This document shows, one piece after another, positions 52,470-61,948 of a DNA stretch of 64,000 nt (position 1 is the first letter of the stretch; every line of letters starts with the position of its first letter). The stretch is from the NCBI GenBank assembly GCA_017308235.1, contig JAFKFL010000032.1, positions 1 through 64,000 on the forward strand, read 5' to 3'. Source of the stretch: Alphaproteobacteria bacterium. Lineage in GTDB: Bacteria > Pseudomonadota > Alphaproteobacteria > Reyranellales > Reyranellaceae. Position numbers and translations under genes: made by a program. A model generated the notes under the pieces. That model saw nothing but the letters and a program-made list of their open reading frames with translations, did not search any database and was not told the DNA's origin.

Positions 52470-54461
52470 CTATTGCTGTGCCAGCCGGCGTGCCGCGGCA
52501 GCGATCGCCTCGGCGGTAATGCCGAAATGCTTGAAAAGATCCGAAGCCTTGGCCGATGCGCCGAAGGTCTTCATGCCGACGAACTCACCTTTCGAGCCCA
52601 ACCAGCGCTCCCAGCCGAAGCCGCCGGCCGCCTCGCAAGCGATGCGAACCGTGCCGTCGCCGCCCATGACTTCTTGCCGGTAGCTATCGCTTTGTTGGAC
52701 GAAAAGCTCCCACGACGGCATCGACACAACGGCGGCGTTGAGGCCGTCTTTAGCCAAAAGTTCCCGCGCCCCAAGCGCAAGCTGCACTTCAGAGCCTGAC
52801 GCAATCAGGCGGATCGAGGCGTTGGCCTCGCCAGCGAGAAGGTAGGCGCCACGGGCGCAAAGATTGTCGTCACCTGCGCCACGGATCGTCGGCAGGTTCT
52901 GGCGGGTGAGCGCGATGACGCTCGGGGTCTTTTTCGATTCGAGCGCCACCTGCCAGCACTCGGCAGTCTCGATTGCATCGGCCGGCCGTAGCACCTGCAG
53001 GTTCGGGATCGCGCGCAAGGCGGCGAGATGCTCCACCGGCTGGTGAGTCGGGCCATCCTCGCCGAGGCCGATCGAATCGTGCGTCATCACATAGATGACG
53101 CGCACGCCCATCAGGGCGGCCAACCGGATCGAGGGGCGGCAATAGTCGGTGAAGACCAGGAAGGTGCCACCATAAGGAATGACGCCACCATGCAGCGCCA
53201 TGCCGTTCATGGCCGCCGCCATCGCATGCTCGCGGATGCCGTAATAGACATAACGGCCGCCCGGATCCTGTGCCGTCGCGGGCTTCAGAGTTGCGGTCTT
53301 GGTATTGTTCGAGCCGGTGAGATCGGCCGAGCCGCCAACTGTGTCGGGCAATACGGGATTGATCACCTCGAGCACTTCCTGGCTCGACTTGCGTGTCGCC
53401 CATGAAGGCTTCTCAGCCGCGATCTTGGCCTTGAAGGCAGCGACGGTCTCGCCGACAGCGGCTGGCAGATCGCCCTTCAGGCGCCGGTCGAACTCGGCAC
53501 GATCGTCCGCGTTCATCTCGGCGTGTCGCTTGACCCATTTGCGCCGAGCGGACTTACCGCGTGCACCGACCTTGCGCCAGGCGGTGAAGATCGGCTCGGG
53601 TATCTCGAATGGCGGCGCCGTCCAGCCAAGCTTCTCGCGGGCACCTGCGATCTCGTCCTTGCCAAGCGGCGAGCCGTGCGTGGCGGCCGTGCCGGCCTTG
53701 GTCGGCGCCCCGAATCCGATGATCGTCTTGCAGGCGATCAGCGAAGGCTTGTCGGTGACATTGCGCGCTTTGCGGATCGCCCGCGTCACGGCCTCGGGAT
53801 CGAGCCCGTCGACTGACTGCACATGCCAGCCGGCAGCGGCGAAGCGTTTCTTGTGATCCTCCGACGTCGAAAGCGAGGTCGGGCCGTCGATCGAGATGCC
53901 GTTGTCGTCATAGAGCACGATCAGCCGGCCGAGGCCGAGATGCCCCGCAAGCGTGACCGCTTCCTGGCCGATGCCTTCCATCTGGCAACCATCGCCGGTG
54001 ATCACATAAGTGAAATGATCGACGATCTCGGGGCCGAAACGCTGGCGCAACGATCGCTCGGTGAAAGCGAACCCCACTGAATTGCCGAGTCCCTGGCCAA
54101 GCGGGCCGGTGGTGGTCTCGATCCCGCTGGCGTGGCCGTATTCAGGATGGCCGGCGGTACGGCTGCCGAGTTGGCGGAAGTGCTTCAGCTCGTCGAGCGT
54201 CATGTCGGCGTAGCCGGTGAGGTAGAGCAACGAATAAAGCAGCATCGAGCCGTGGCCGGCCGACAGGATGAAGCGGTCGCGGTCGGGCCAATGCGGATCG
54301 GTCGGGTCGAACTTCAGGAACTTCGAGAACAGAACCGTGGCGACGTCCGCCATGCCCATCGGCATGCCGGGATGGCCGGAGTCCGCCTGCTGCACGGCAT
54401 CCATGGCCAGGGCCCGGATGGCGTTCGCCATGTCGCGATGTGCAGCAGTTTGGACGGTCAT
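52470..54461 (-). CDS. tkt: transketolase
   Basis: 663 residues. Thiamine diphosphate enzyme of the pentose phosphate pathway. The N-terminus has SGHPGMPMGMADVATVLF, the thiamine-diphosphate motif GDGCQMEGIGQEA near residue 155, then TLPG-like transketolase motif GLGEDGPTHQPVEHLA near residue 465. First gene of the tkt-gap-allA run. The upstream region to 54677 is shared with the divergent DUF4164 gene. Confidence 0.96.
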   Translation of the reverse strand: MTVQTAAHRDMANAIRALAMDAVQQADSGHPGMPMGMADVATVLFSKFLKFDPTDPHWPDRDRFILSAGHGSMLLYSLLYLTGYADMTLDELKHFRQLGSRTAGHPEYGHASGIETTTGPLGQGLGNSVGFAFTERSLRQRFGPEIVDHFTYVITGDGCQMEGIGQEAVTLAGHLGLGRLIVLYDDNGISIDGPTSLSTSEDHKKRFAAAGWHVQSVDGLDPEAVTRAIRKARNVTDKPSLIACKTIIGFGAPTKAGTAATHGSPLGKDEIAGAREKLGWTAPPFEIPEPIFTAWRKVGARGKSARRKWVKRHAEMNADDRAEFDRRLKGDLPAAVGETVAAFKAKIAAEKPSWATRKSSQEVLEVINPVLPDTVGGSADLTGSNNTKTATLKPATAQDPGGRYVYYGIREHAMAAAMNGMALHGGVIPYGGTFLVFTDYCRPSIRLAALMGVRVIYVMTHDSIGLGEDGPTHQPVEHLAALRAIPNLQVLRPADAIETAECWQVALESKKTPSVIALTRQNLPTIRGAGDDNLCARGAYLLAGEANASIRLIASGSEVQLALGARELLAKDGLNAAVVSMPSWELFVQQSDSYRQEVMGGDGTVRIACEAAGGFGWERWLGSKGEFVGMKTFGASAKASDLFKHFGITAEAIAAAARRLAQQ

Positions 54462-54677
54462 CGGATGCGTTTGCTGTGAGGTTTTTCGGGACGGCGCGCA
54501 CCATGACGGCGGCCTTTATCTGCGTCAATGCGCAAAACCTTATAGATAACCAAGATATTGCGGGAATCGAAGCTCCACAGCCGCCACATGTTGACCGTGC
54601 ACGGGCGGTCCACTTATCCTTGTCGTCTGGAGCAAACGCCGTCGGGCGATCACCTTCGATCCGCCGCTGGGGGAACC

Positions 54678-54911
54678 ATGCCCAAGGCAGCTAATGCCAA
54701 GGATCGCGTGAACGATGCGTTCAGTCGGCTGGAATCGATGGTCGACGATCGGCTGCGCGCCGAACGGGCGCGGTCCGACGAGCTTGTCCAGCGTCTTGGC
54801 AAACTCGAGCAGCAGCACGAAGAGCTGAAGAAGGTCGCAATTGAAGTCGAGGGCCGACTCGAGCGGGCGATGGAATACATCCGGTCGCTGCTGGCAGCCG
54901 ACCAAAGATGA
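54678..54911 (+). CDS. small coiled-coil protein (DUF4164-like) upstream of zapA
   Basis: 77 residues, almost wholly helical with heptads (RLESMVDDRLRAERARSDEL, LGKLEQQHEELKKVAIEV). The ATG at 54678 has GGGGGA just upstream. Position directly before zapA is characteristic of the DUF4164 family in alphaproteobacteria. Function unknown, perhaps in division. Confidence 0.75.
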   Translation: MPKAANAKDRVNDAFSRLESMVDDRLRAERARSDELVQRLGKLEQQHEELKKVAIEVEGRLERAMEYIRSLLAADQR

Positions 54912-55026
54912 AAGCGACCGAACGCCGGTCTTTTCAACAGACAGGCATCGCATCGCAAGTCGTTGAAGGGTAAAGTCACCTTCCCCTCAGACGCCGATAA
55001 GGCGCAATGAACAGGATAAAGTGACC

Positions 55027-55359
55027 ATGCCCGAAGTGTCGATCAACATCGCCAACCGGACCTATGAGCTCGCCTGCGGCGAGGGCCAGGAAGTCCGGGT
55101 TCACGAACTTGCCGCCTACGTCGATGAGAAGGTGACGGAACTGCGCAAGCAGTTGCCAGGTGCGCCCGAGATCAAGCTGATGGTGTTCGCCTCGCTCCTC
55201 CTTGCCGAGGAGAGCCGCGAAGCCCGCGGCATTGCAAGGCAAGCGGAGACGGCGCGCGCCTCGGCCACCGACAACTCCGAAACGCTCGCGACCGCGCTCG
55301 AGGAGTTGATCACATCGCGTGTCGACAAGATGTCGAAAAAGATGAGCGGCGCGGCCTGA
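55027..55359 (+). CDS. zapA: cell division protein ZapA
   Basis: 110 residues. The globular head carries VSINIANRTYELACGEGQE and VRVHELAAYVDEKVTELR; the C-terminal coiled coil follows. It bundles FtsZ protofilaments. A GTG at 55021 is an alternative start with AGGA 4 bases upstream. The 6S RNA gene and ygfA come next, the usual order. Confidence 0.9.
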   Translation: MPEVSINIANRTYELACGEGQEVRVHELAAYVDEKVTELRKQLPGAPEIKLMVFASLLLAEESREARGIARQAETARASATDNSETLATALEELITSRVDKMSKKMSGAA

Positions 55360-55379
55360 AGAACGGTTCCGGGGCCGCA

Positions 55380-55408
55380 TTGCGGCTTCCGCCCGGAATG
55401 CCTAGATT
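55380..55408 (+). promoter_or_regulatory. promoter of 6S RNA
   Basis: TTGCGG (55380-55385), 17 bases, TAGATT (55403-55408). The predicted start is 5-7 bases further, at the base where the closing stem of the 6S RNA begins. Confidence 0.6.
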
Positions 55409-55412
55409 GGCA

Positions 55413-55582
55413 GTGGGGCGGATTTCTGCGCGGTGCGTGGTTCGCTTAAAAATCCCGGGGCCAATAAAGATCTCCTGGGAGCTGTGCCTGACCTTGGCCG
55501 TGGCCTTGGTCATACGGCGCCCACCTGCTTTTGCAGGCCTTGGAGGTTTTTACGACCACGGCCTATCGTGGAGCCGCCCCAC
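55413..55582 (+). ncRNA. ssrS: 6S RNA (RNA polymerase regulator)
   Basis: About 170 bases between zapA and the formyl-THF cycloligase gene, the classical place of 6S RNA. The ends pair perfectly (GTGGGGCGG at 55413-55421 with CCGCCCCAC at 55574-55582), and an inner stem pairs 55436-55444 with 55553-55560. A bubble region and a 3'-side hairpin CCTGC-TTTT-GCAGG (55524-55537) match the family architecture; the segment GGGAGCTGTGCCTG is conserved in alphaproteobacterial 6S RNAs as I recall them. It imitates an open promoter and holds sigma70 RNA polymerase. Confidence 0.9.
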
Positions 55583-55600
55583 CTTGCGCCCTTTCCCGAC

Positions 55601-56176
55601 ATGAGCCTGATCGACGAAAAGCGCATCCTGCGCGGCACCATGCTGGCGTGGCGCGGTACCTTGACGGAAACGGATCGTCGCGCGGCGGCAAATGGGCTGC
55701 TTGCCATGTTTCAGCGCGAACAGCCGTTCGAGACGCCGGCCGTCGTCTCCGGCTTCTGGCCGATCAAGGAGGAGATCGACATCCGTCCGCTCATGATCGA
55801 GCTCTTCAACCAGGGTTGCCAGCTCGCGTTGCCGGTCGTGCAGGGCAAAGGACAACGACTTCTCTTTCGGGCGTGGCGGCCGGGCGATCCATTGGAGGCG
55901 GGCGTGTTCGGCACGCTGCAGCCCTCGCCGAAACGAGAAGTCATCGAACCCGAGGCGCTGTTGGTGCCATTGCTCGCGTGCGACGAGGACGGATGGCGCC
56001 TGGGCTACGGCGGCGGCTTTTATGATCGCACGCTCGCCGACTTGCGTGCCAAGGGAAGGGCGATCGCCGTCGGTGTTGCCTTTGGTGCCCAACTCATTCC
56101 CGAGATACCGCATGGGCCGCAGGATCAACGGCTCGATTGGTTATTGACCGACCAGCGCGCTTGCGCCTTTGTGTGA
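55601..56176 (+). CDS. ygfA: 5-formyltetrahydrofolate cyclo-ligase
   Basis: 191 residues; makes 5,10-methenyl-THF from 5-formyl-THF with ATP. The N-terminal basic part DEKRILRGTMLAWRGTL and the C-terminal signature GYGGGFYDRTLADL near residue 145 are clear. The ATG at 55601 follows the 6S RNA within 20 bases; longer frames would read through the RNA gene. Confidence 0.92.
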   Translation: MSLIDEKRILRGTMLAWRGTLTETDRRAAANGLLAMFQREQPFETPAVVSGFWPIKEEIDIRPLMIELFNQGCQLALPVVQGKGQRLLFRAWRPGDPLEAGVFGTLQPSPKREVIEPEALLVPLLACDEDGWRLGYGGGFYDRTLADLRAKGRAIAVGVAFGAQLIPEIPHGPQDQRLDWLLTDQRACAFV

Positions 56177-56178
56177 CA

Positions 56179-56985
56179 ATGAAGGTCCTTTTTTGCGGAG
56201 ATATTGTCGGACGGTCGGGGCGTGAGGCCGTAACCAAGAACGTCCCGCGCCTGCGCCAGGAACTCGGTCTCGATTTCGTCGTCGCGAATGGCGAGAACGC
56301 CGCCGCAGGGTTCGGGATCACCGCCAAGATCTGCGCCGAACTGCATCATTGCGGTGTCGACTGCATCACCACCGGCAATCACGTGTGGGACCAGCGCGAC
56401 ATCATCTCCTATATCGCCCAGGACAAGCGTTTGCTGCGGCCGGTGAATTTTCCGCCCGGCACACCCGGCTGGGGTGCCAACCTGTTCGAGACGAAGCGCG
56501 GCCAGAAGGTCCTGGTCGTGAACGTGATGTGCCGGCTGTTCATGGAGCCGCTCGACGATCCGTTCCGCACCGTCGACGTCGAGCTCGCAAAGTACGTACT
56601 GGGTCGCTCGGTCCATTTCATCCTGGTCGACGTGCATGGCGAAGCGACCAGCGAAAAGCAGTCGATGGGGCACTATTGCGACGGTCGGGTCTCAGCGGTG
56701 CTGGGCACGCACAGCCACATTCCGACGGCCGACCATTGGATATTGCCGGCCGGTACGGCTTACCAGACTGACGTTGGCATGTGCGGCGATTACAACTCGG
56801 TCATCGGCATGAAGAAGGACGTCGCCGTGCAGCGCTTCATCAAGAAGGTGCCCGGAGATCGACTGTCGCCGGCGGACGGCGAGGGGACCCTGTGCGCCGC
56901 GCTGGTTGAGAGCGATGACAAGACTGGCTTGGCACGGTCGATCCGGCCGGTCAGGATCGGGGGCGCCCTGTCGCCGGCAGGGTAG
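56179..56985 (+). CDS. YmdB-like metallophosphoesterase (TIGR00282 family)
   Basis: 268 residues of the calcineurin-like phosphodiesterase family: MKVLFCGDIVGRSGR at the start, VVANGENAAAGFGIT, and TTGNHVWDQRD near residue 68, then ILVDVHGEATSEK and VLGTHSHIPTAD, which hold the metal ligands. Bacillus YmdB hydrolyses cyclic mononucleotides. It starts 2 bases after the ygfA stop. Confidence 0.9.
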   Translation: MKVLFCGDIVGRSGREAVTKNVPRLRQELGLDFVVANGENAAAGFGITAKICAELHHCGVDCITTGNHVWDQRDIISYIAQDKRLLRPVNFPPGTPGWGANLFETKRGQKVLVVNVMCRLFMEPLDDPFRTVDVELAKYVLGRSVHFILVDVHGEATSEKQSMGHYCDGRVSAVLGTHSHIPTADHWILPAGTAYQTDVGMCGDYNSVIGMKKDVAVQRFIKKVPGDRLSPADGEGTLCAALVESDDKTGLARSIRPVRIGGALSPAG

Positions 56986-57136
56986 TTTTTCAGCATCTTG
57001 TATCCCACAAGGCCCTCCTATACCTATTACGGGTACCTTGAAGAGGACCGTTGACGGTCTGGGGAAAAAGCGGCATCCTTTTGATGTTAAACGATTTTTC
57101 GCCGAGTTGGCGGACTGTCTTCAAGGTTAGAGGGGG

Positions 57137-57164
57137 CGTCGGAATCTAGGTTCCGACGTTTTTT
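57137..57164 (+). terminator. intrinsic terminator 1
   Basis: Perfect stem CGTCGGAA, loop TCTAGG, TTCCGACG, followed by six T residues. Confidence 0.85.
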
Positions 57165-57165
57165 A

Positions 57166-57193
57166 GCGGGGGCTTCGGCCCCCGCCTTTTTTT
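57166..57193 (+). terminator. intrinsic terminator 2
   Basis: Perfect 8-bp stem GCGGGGGC with a TTCG tetraloop and GCCCCCGC, then seven T residues. It follows terminator 1 after one base. Together they insulate yebC from the genes before it. Confidence 0.9.
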
Positions 57194-57286
57194 GTGCCTC
57201 ACTTTCGTGGCCGTCTCTAACAGTCCCAAAGCCCACGAGAAGTGGTATAGGCGGCCCATCACATCACTGAATCTGGTTGTCGGGCG

Positions 57287-58045
57287 ATGGCTGGCCATTC
57301 GCAATTCAAGAACATCATGCACCGCAAGGGCCGACAGGATGCCCAGCGGGCCAAGATCTTCACCAAGCTGATCCGCGAGATCACGACGTCGGCGCGGCTG
57401 GGCGCTGCCGACCCCAATGCCAATCCGCGGCTGCGGGCAGCGATGATCGCGGCACGTGAAGCCAACATGACGCGAGACACGATTGACCGCGCGATCAAGC
57501 GCGGCACGGGCAACGAGGCGGACGCGAATTACGACGAGGTGCGTTACGAAGGCTACGGCCCGGGCGGCGTGGCAGTGATTGTCGAGGCGCTCACCAACAA
57601 CCGCAATCGCACAGCGGGAGAGGTTCGCTCGATCTTCGCCAAGCACGGCGGCAATCTTGGTGAAACGAACAGCGTTTCCTTCATGTTTGATCGCATGGGG
57701 GAGTTCCGCTTTCCGCTGACGGTGGGCACCGCCGACGAGGTCATGGAAAAGGCGATCGAGGCCGGCGCCGACGACGTCGTGAGCGGCGAGGGCGAAGGTG
57801 CCGCGCACGAGATCTACTGCGCCCAGGACAATTTCAATGCGGTGCGCGAGACCCTGGAGAAATCCCTGGGCCAGCCGTCGTCGGCCAAGTTGATGTGGCG
57901 ACCCAAGACCACCACGCCCGTCGACGGCGATGCGGCCCAAACGCTGCTCGACCTGATTGCCGCGTTGGACGACAACGACGACGTCCAGAACGTTTACGCC
58001 AACTTCGAGCTGTCGGACGACGCTCTGGCGAAGTTCGCGGCCTGA
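57287..58045 (+). CDS. yebC: YebC/PmpR family transcription/translation factor
   Basis: 252 residues with the family opening MAGHSQFKNIMHRKGRQDA and KIFTKLIREI, RYEGYGPGGVAVIVE near residue 88. The family acts in regulation of transcription and, in recent work, in relief of ribosome stalling. Position before ruvC is the usual one. It begins after the tandem terminators and so has its own promoter. Confidence 0.95.
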   Translation: MAGHSQFKNIMHRKGRQDAQRAKIFTKLIREITTSARLGAADPNANPRLRAAMIAAREANMTRDTIDRAIKRGTGNEADANYDEVRYEGYGPGGVAVIVEALTNNRNRTAGEVRSIFAKHGGNLGETNSVSFMFDRMGEFRFPLTVGTADEVMEKAIEAGADDVVSGEGEGAAHEIYCAQDNFNAVRETLEKSLGQPSSAKLMWRPKTTTPVDGDAAQTLLDLIAALDDNDDVQNVYANFELSDDALAKFAA

Positions 58046-58053
58046 GCGGCGCG

Positions 58054-58545
58054 ATGCGATTGATCGGCCTCGATCCTGGTCTGCGATTGACCGGCTGGGG
58101 TGTGATCGAGGTCGAGGGCAACCGGCTGCGTCATGTGGCGCATGGTGTGATCAAGGTCGCCGCCGAGCGGTCGCTGGCGGAGCGACTCTGCGAACTGTTC
58201 GATGGGGTAGCGGCTGTCGTAGCGGCACAGCAGCCTGCGGAGGCGGCAGTCGAGGAGACTTTTGTGAACGTCAATCCCGGTTCGACCCTGAAGCTTGGAC
58301 AGGCGCGCGGCGTGGTGCTGTTGGCGCCCGCGCGTGCCGGGCTTCCGGTGTTCGAATATGCCGCCAACCTGGTGAAGAAGTCGGTGGTTGGCGTAGGCCA
58401 TGCCGACAAGCGCCAGATCGCCATGATGGTCGGCCGACTGTTGCCGGGTGTCGAGGCCACCGCGGACGCCGCCGATGCGCTCGCCGTTGCGATCTGCCAT
58501 GCCCACCATCGCGCGACGACAAAGCGAGTGGAGGCGGCACTTTGA
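58054..58545 (+). CDS. ruvC: Holliday junction endonuclease RuvC
   Basis: 163 residues. Acidic catalytic residues sit in RLIGLDPGLRLTGWG (Asp7), AAVEETFVNVNPG (Glu near 66) and TADAADALAVAICHAH (Asp near 143). The ATG at 58054 is 8 bases after the yebC stop. It overlaps ruvA by 4 bases. Confidence 0.96.
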   Translation: MRLIGLDPGLRLTGWGVIEVEGNRLRHVAHGVIKVAAERSLAERLCELFDGVAAVVAAQQPAEAAVEETFVNVNPGSTLKLGQARGVVLLAPARAGLPVFEYAANLVKKSVVGVGHADKRQIAMMVGRLLPGVEATADAADALAVAICHAHHRATTKRVEAAL

Positions 58546-59156
58546 TCGCCAAGCTCAAGGGCACCGTCGACGCCATCGACGGGGACAGCGCCGTGATTGA
58601 TGTGAACGGCGTCGGCTATCTCGTCGCCGCCTCGGCGCGCACCTTGCGCGATCTCGTGACGGGCGGCCCGGCGTCGCTCCTCGTGGAGACGATCGTGCGC
58701 GAGGATGCGATTGCGCTCTATGGTTTCTTGGAGACTGCAGAGCGGGACTGGTTCCGCATCCTTACGACCGTGCAGGGCGTCGGCGCCCGGGTAGCACTTT
58801 CCATCCTGTCGACGCTGTCGCCGCAGGAGATCGCGCGCGCGATCGCGGCCCAAGATCGCGCAACTCTGAGTCGCCCGGCTGGCGTCGGGCCCAAACTCGC
58901 CGCGCGTCTCGCCACCGAGCTGAAGGACAAGGCCGCCGCCTTCGGTGTCGCGCCGACACCGTCCAAGTTGGCCGAAGCCGCGCCGTCGGCCGTGGCAGGC
59001 GGTTCGGTCAATGAGGATGCGGTGTCGGCCCTGGTCAATCTCGACTATCGCCGCGTCGAGGCATTTGGCGCCGTGGCCCGAGTCACCCAGCGGCTTGGCC
59101 CCGATGCGAAGCTCGACGCGGTAATTCGCGCCGCACTACAGGAACTCGCGCGATGA
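58542..59156 (+). CDS. ruvA: Holliday junction helicase subunit RuvA
   Basis: 204 residues: N-terminal OB fold (IAKLKGTVDAIDGDSAVIDV), helix-hairpin-helix motifs around VQGVGARVALSILS and AGVGPKLAARLATEL, and the C-terminal RuvB-binding domain. The start codon is TTG at 58542, overlapping the ruvC stop (TTGA), which gives the standard family N-terminus. Confidence 0.95.
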   Translation: MIAKLKGTVDAIDGDSAVIDVNGVGYLVAASARTLRDLVTGGPASLLVETIVREDAIALYGFLETAERDWFRILTTVQGVGARVALSILSTLSPQEIARAIAAQDRATLSRPAGVGPKLAARLATELKDKAAAFGVAPTPSKLAEAAPSAVAGGSVNEDAVSALVNLDYRRVEAFGAVARVTQRLGPDAKLDAVIRAALQELAR

Positions 59157-60214
59157 GCGACGCGGCGGCGGAGCGTCTGGTTGCCGGCAAGCGGGCCGAG
59201 GAGGACGCGGCGGAACTTGCGCTGCGTCCGCAGACTCTCGACGATTTCATCGGCCAGAAACAGGTTCGTGAGAACCTCAAGATCTTCATCCGGGCCGCCA
59301 GGGACCGCAAGGAAGCGCTCGACCACGTGCTGTTCCACGGGCCGCCGGGTCTCGGCAAGACGACCCTGGCGCAGATCGTGGCGCGTGAGATGGGCGTAGG
59401 CTTTCGCGCCACGTCAGGCCCGGTGATCCAGAAGGCGGGGGATCTCGCCGCTCAGCTCACGAATCTTCAAGCGCATGACGTGTTGTTCATCGACGAGATC
59501 CATCGACTCAATCCGGCGATCGAGGAGATCCTTTACCCCGCCATGGAGGACTTCCAGCTCGACCTGATGATCGGCGAGGGACCGGCGGCGCGTTCGGTGC
59601 GCATCGAGTTGCCGCCGTTTACGCTGGTCGGCGCCACGACGCGTTCCGGCCTCATCACGCGACCATTGCGGGAGCGTTTCGGCATCCCATTGCGCATGGT
59701 GTTCTATGAACCGGCGGAACTCGAGACGATCGTGCATCGCGCAGCGCGTGTCCTGAAGATGGAGATGGCAAAGGACGGCGGAGCGGAGATCGCCCGGCGC
59801 TCACGTGGCACCCCTCGCGTGGCCAACCGCCTGCTAAGACGCGTGCGCGACTTCGCCGCGGTCGCGGGGCACACCGTGGTCGACGCCAAGGCGGCGGACG
59901 AGGCGCTGACGCGGCTTGAGGTCGATGTGCGAGGTCTCGATTCGATGGATCGCCGCTATCTCGCCTGCATCGCGGAGAACTACGGCGGTGGGCCGGTCGG
60001 CGTCGATACGCTGGCCGCTGCGCTATCCGAGCAGCGTGATGTGATCGAGGATGTGATCGAACCCTACCTGATGCAGCTCGGCCTCCTGATGCGCACGCCG
60101 CGCGGCCGGCTGCTCTCGGAAAGCGGCTATCGCCATCTCGGCCTCGTCCTGCCCAAGGAACAGAAACAGCAACTCGACCTGCTCGCGAGGGGCGGGCAGG
60201 CGGACGAGGCGTGA
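59153..60214 (+). CDS. ruvB: Holliday junction branch-migration ATPase RuvB
   Basis: 353 residues. Walker A HGPPGLGKTTLA near residue 64, Walker B LFIDEIHRLNPAIEE near 110, and the sensor segments GATTRSGLITRPLRERFG follow. The C-terminal winged helix has RTPRGRLLSESGYRHL. The start overlaps ruvA as ATGA. Confidence 0.97.
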   Translation: MSDAAAERLVAGKRAEEDAAELALRPQTLDDFIGQKQVRENLKIFIRAARDRKEALDHVLFHGPPGLGKTTLAQIVAREMGVGFRATSGPVIQKAGDLAAQLTNLQAHDVLFIDEIHRLNPAIEEILYPAMEDFQLDLMIGEGPAARSVRIELPPFTLVGATTRSGLITRPLRERFGIPLRMVFYEPAELETIVHRAARVLKMEMAKDGGAEIARRSRGTPRVANRLLRRVRDFAAVAGHTVVDAKAADEALTRLEVDVRGLDSMDRRYLACIAENYGGGPVGVDTLAAALSEQRDVIEDVIEPYLMQLGLLMRTPRGRLLSESGYRHLGLVLPKEQKQQLDLLARGGQADEA

Positions 60215-60690
60215 GCGCGCCATCGCCTTTGCCCACCTCGGGGCGCATCGAGGGGGGGCGGCATGTCCTGCCGTTGCGGGTCTACTACGAGGACACCGAT
60301 GCTGTCGGGGTCGTCTACTACGCGAACTGGTTGCGTTTTCTCGAGCGCGGGCGGACCGAGATGCTGCGGCTTCTGGGCCAGGAACACAGCGCCCTTCGTA
60401 CCGAGAAGGGGATCAACTGGATCGTGCGTCGCTGCGCCGTCGACTATCTGAAGCCTGCGCGGCTTGACGATGCGATCGAGATCATCACGTCCTGCGGCGA
60501 ACTGCGGGGCGCGTCGCTCGACATGGTGCAAGAGGCGCGACATGGCGCCGAGTTGCTGGTGCGGGCCGACCTCGTCATTGCCTGCATGGCCCCCAACGGC
60601 CGCCCGGCGCGCCTTCCGATCGAGATTCGACAGGCGCTGCAAACAGTTGCGCCATCGGCATCGCCCCGCTCACGCCATATTCGGATATAA
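60211..60690 (+). CDS. ybgC: Tol-Pal-associated acyl-CoA thioesterase
   Basis: 159 residues of the hotdog fold. The active-site element VYYEDTDAVGVVYYANWLRF near residue 24 contains the catalytic aspartate. Start GTG at 60211 overlaps the ruvB stop. It is the usual first gene of the tol-pal cluster. Confidence 0.93.
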   Translation: MSAPSPLPTSGRIEGGRHVLPLRVYYEDTDAVGVVYYANWLRFLERGRTEMLRLLGQEHSALRTEKGINWIVRRCAVDYLKPARLDDAIEIITSCGELRGASLDMVQEARHGAELLVRADLVIACMAPNGRPARLPIEIRQALQTVAPSASPRSRHIRI

Positions 60691-60716
60691 CGCTCTGCAA
60701 CGGACGGAGAATACCA

Positions 60717-61450
60717 ATGGACCCGATATCGCAGGTCGCCAGCACCCCCCTTGGCGGCAGCAGTCCCCCAATCGACATGTCGATCTATGGCCTGTTCATG
60801 CAGGCCGACTGGGTCGTGAAGGCCGTGATGATCGCCCTGCTGCTGGCGTCATTCTGGTCGTGGGCGATCATCTTCGAAAAGATGATCCGGCTGCGTGCCT
60901 TGAAGCGCAGTGCCCAGGCGTTCGAAGACACCTTCTGGTCGGGTGTCTCGCTGGAGGATCTTTACGACCGGGTCGGCGCGAAACCGGACGATCCGATGTC
61001 GAGCATCTTCTCCGCTGCCATGCGTGAATGGCGGCGTTCCGTCTCGAAGGGGCTGGCGGCCAGCGCGTCGGCACGCGCGGGCTTGCGCCAGCGGATCGAG
61101 CAGGTGATGAGCGTCACCATCCAGCGTGAGATGGAAGCGATCGAGAAGCGACTGAGCTTTCTCGCCACGGTCGGCGCCAATGCGACGTTCGTCGGCCTGT
61201 TCGGCACCGTGTGGGGCATCATGAACAGCTTCGGCCACATCGCCGTGTCGAAGAACACGTCGCTTGCCATCGTGGCGCCGGGCATCTCCGAAGCGCTGTT
61301 TGCCACCGCGATCGGCCTGGTCGCGGCAATTCCCGCCGCCGGCGCCTACAACATCCTTTCCGGCCATGTGCAGCGCTACGCCTTGCAGCTTGAGGCGTTC
61401 GCCGGCGAGTTCATCACCATCCTGTCGCGACAGCTCGAGGAGCATGTCTG

Positions 61451-61451
<1 letters not shown>
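60717..61451 (+). CDS. tolQ: Tol-Pal system proton channel TolQ
   Basis: 244 residues with three membrane helices: DWVVKAVMIALLLASFWSWA near residue 26, LATVGANATFVGLFGTVWGI near 145, and FATAIGLVAAIPAAGAYNIL near 190. Helix 2 and 3 carry the channel Thr residues. GGAG lies 6 bases before the ATG. Confidence 0.95.
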
Positions 61452-61930
<479 letters not shown>

Positions 61931-61948
61931 TCGGCGGGTCCGACCGCG

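Larger units (their letters stand above)
57031..57193 (+). ncRNA. candidate small RNA or short leader ending in two terminators
   Basis: The 301-base gap between the phosphodiesterase gene and yebC holds a weak promoter (TTGTAT at 56998, TATACC at 57019, spacing 15), a small hairpin GACCG-TTGA-CGGTC at 57046-57059 and two strong intrinsic terminators. A 30-codon frame from TTG 57038 to TAG 57130 encodes a basic peptide ending RFFAELADCLQG. It could be a small RNA or a short protein gene. I do not recognise it. Confidence 0.4.

Noticed and set aside
55433..55600. Extended N-terminus for ygfA
   Set aside because: The extension reads through the 6S RNA gene and has no family similarity.
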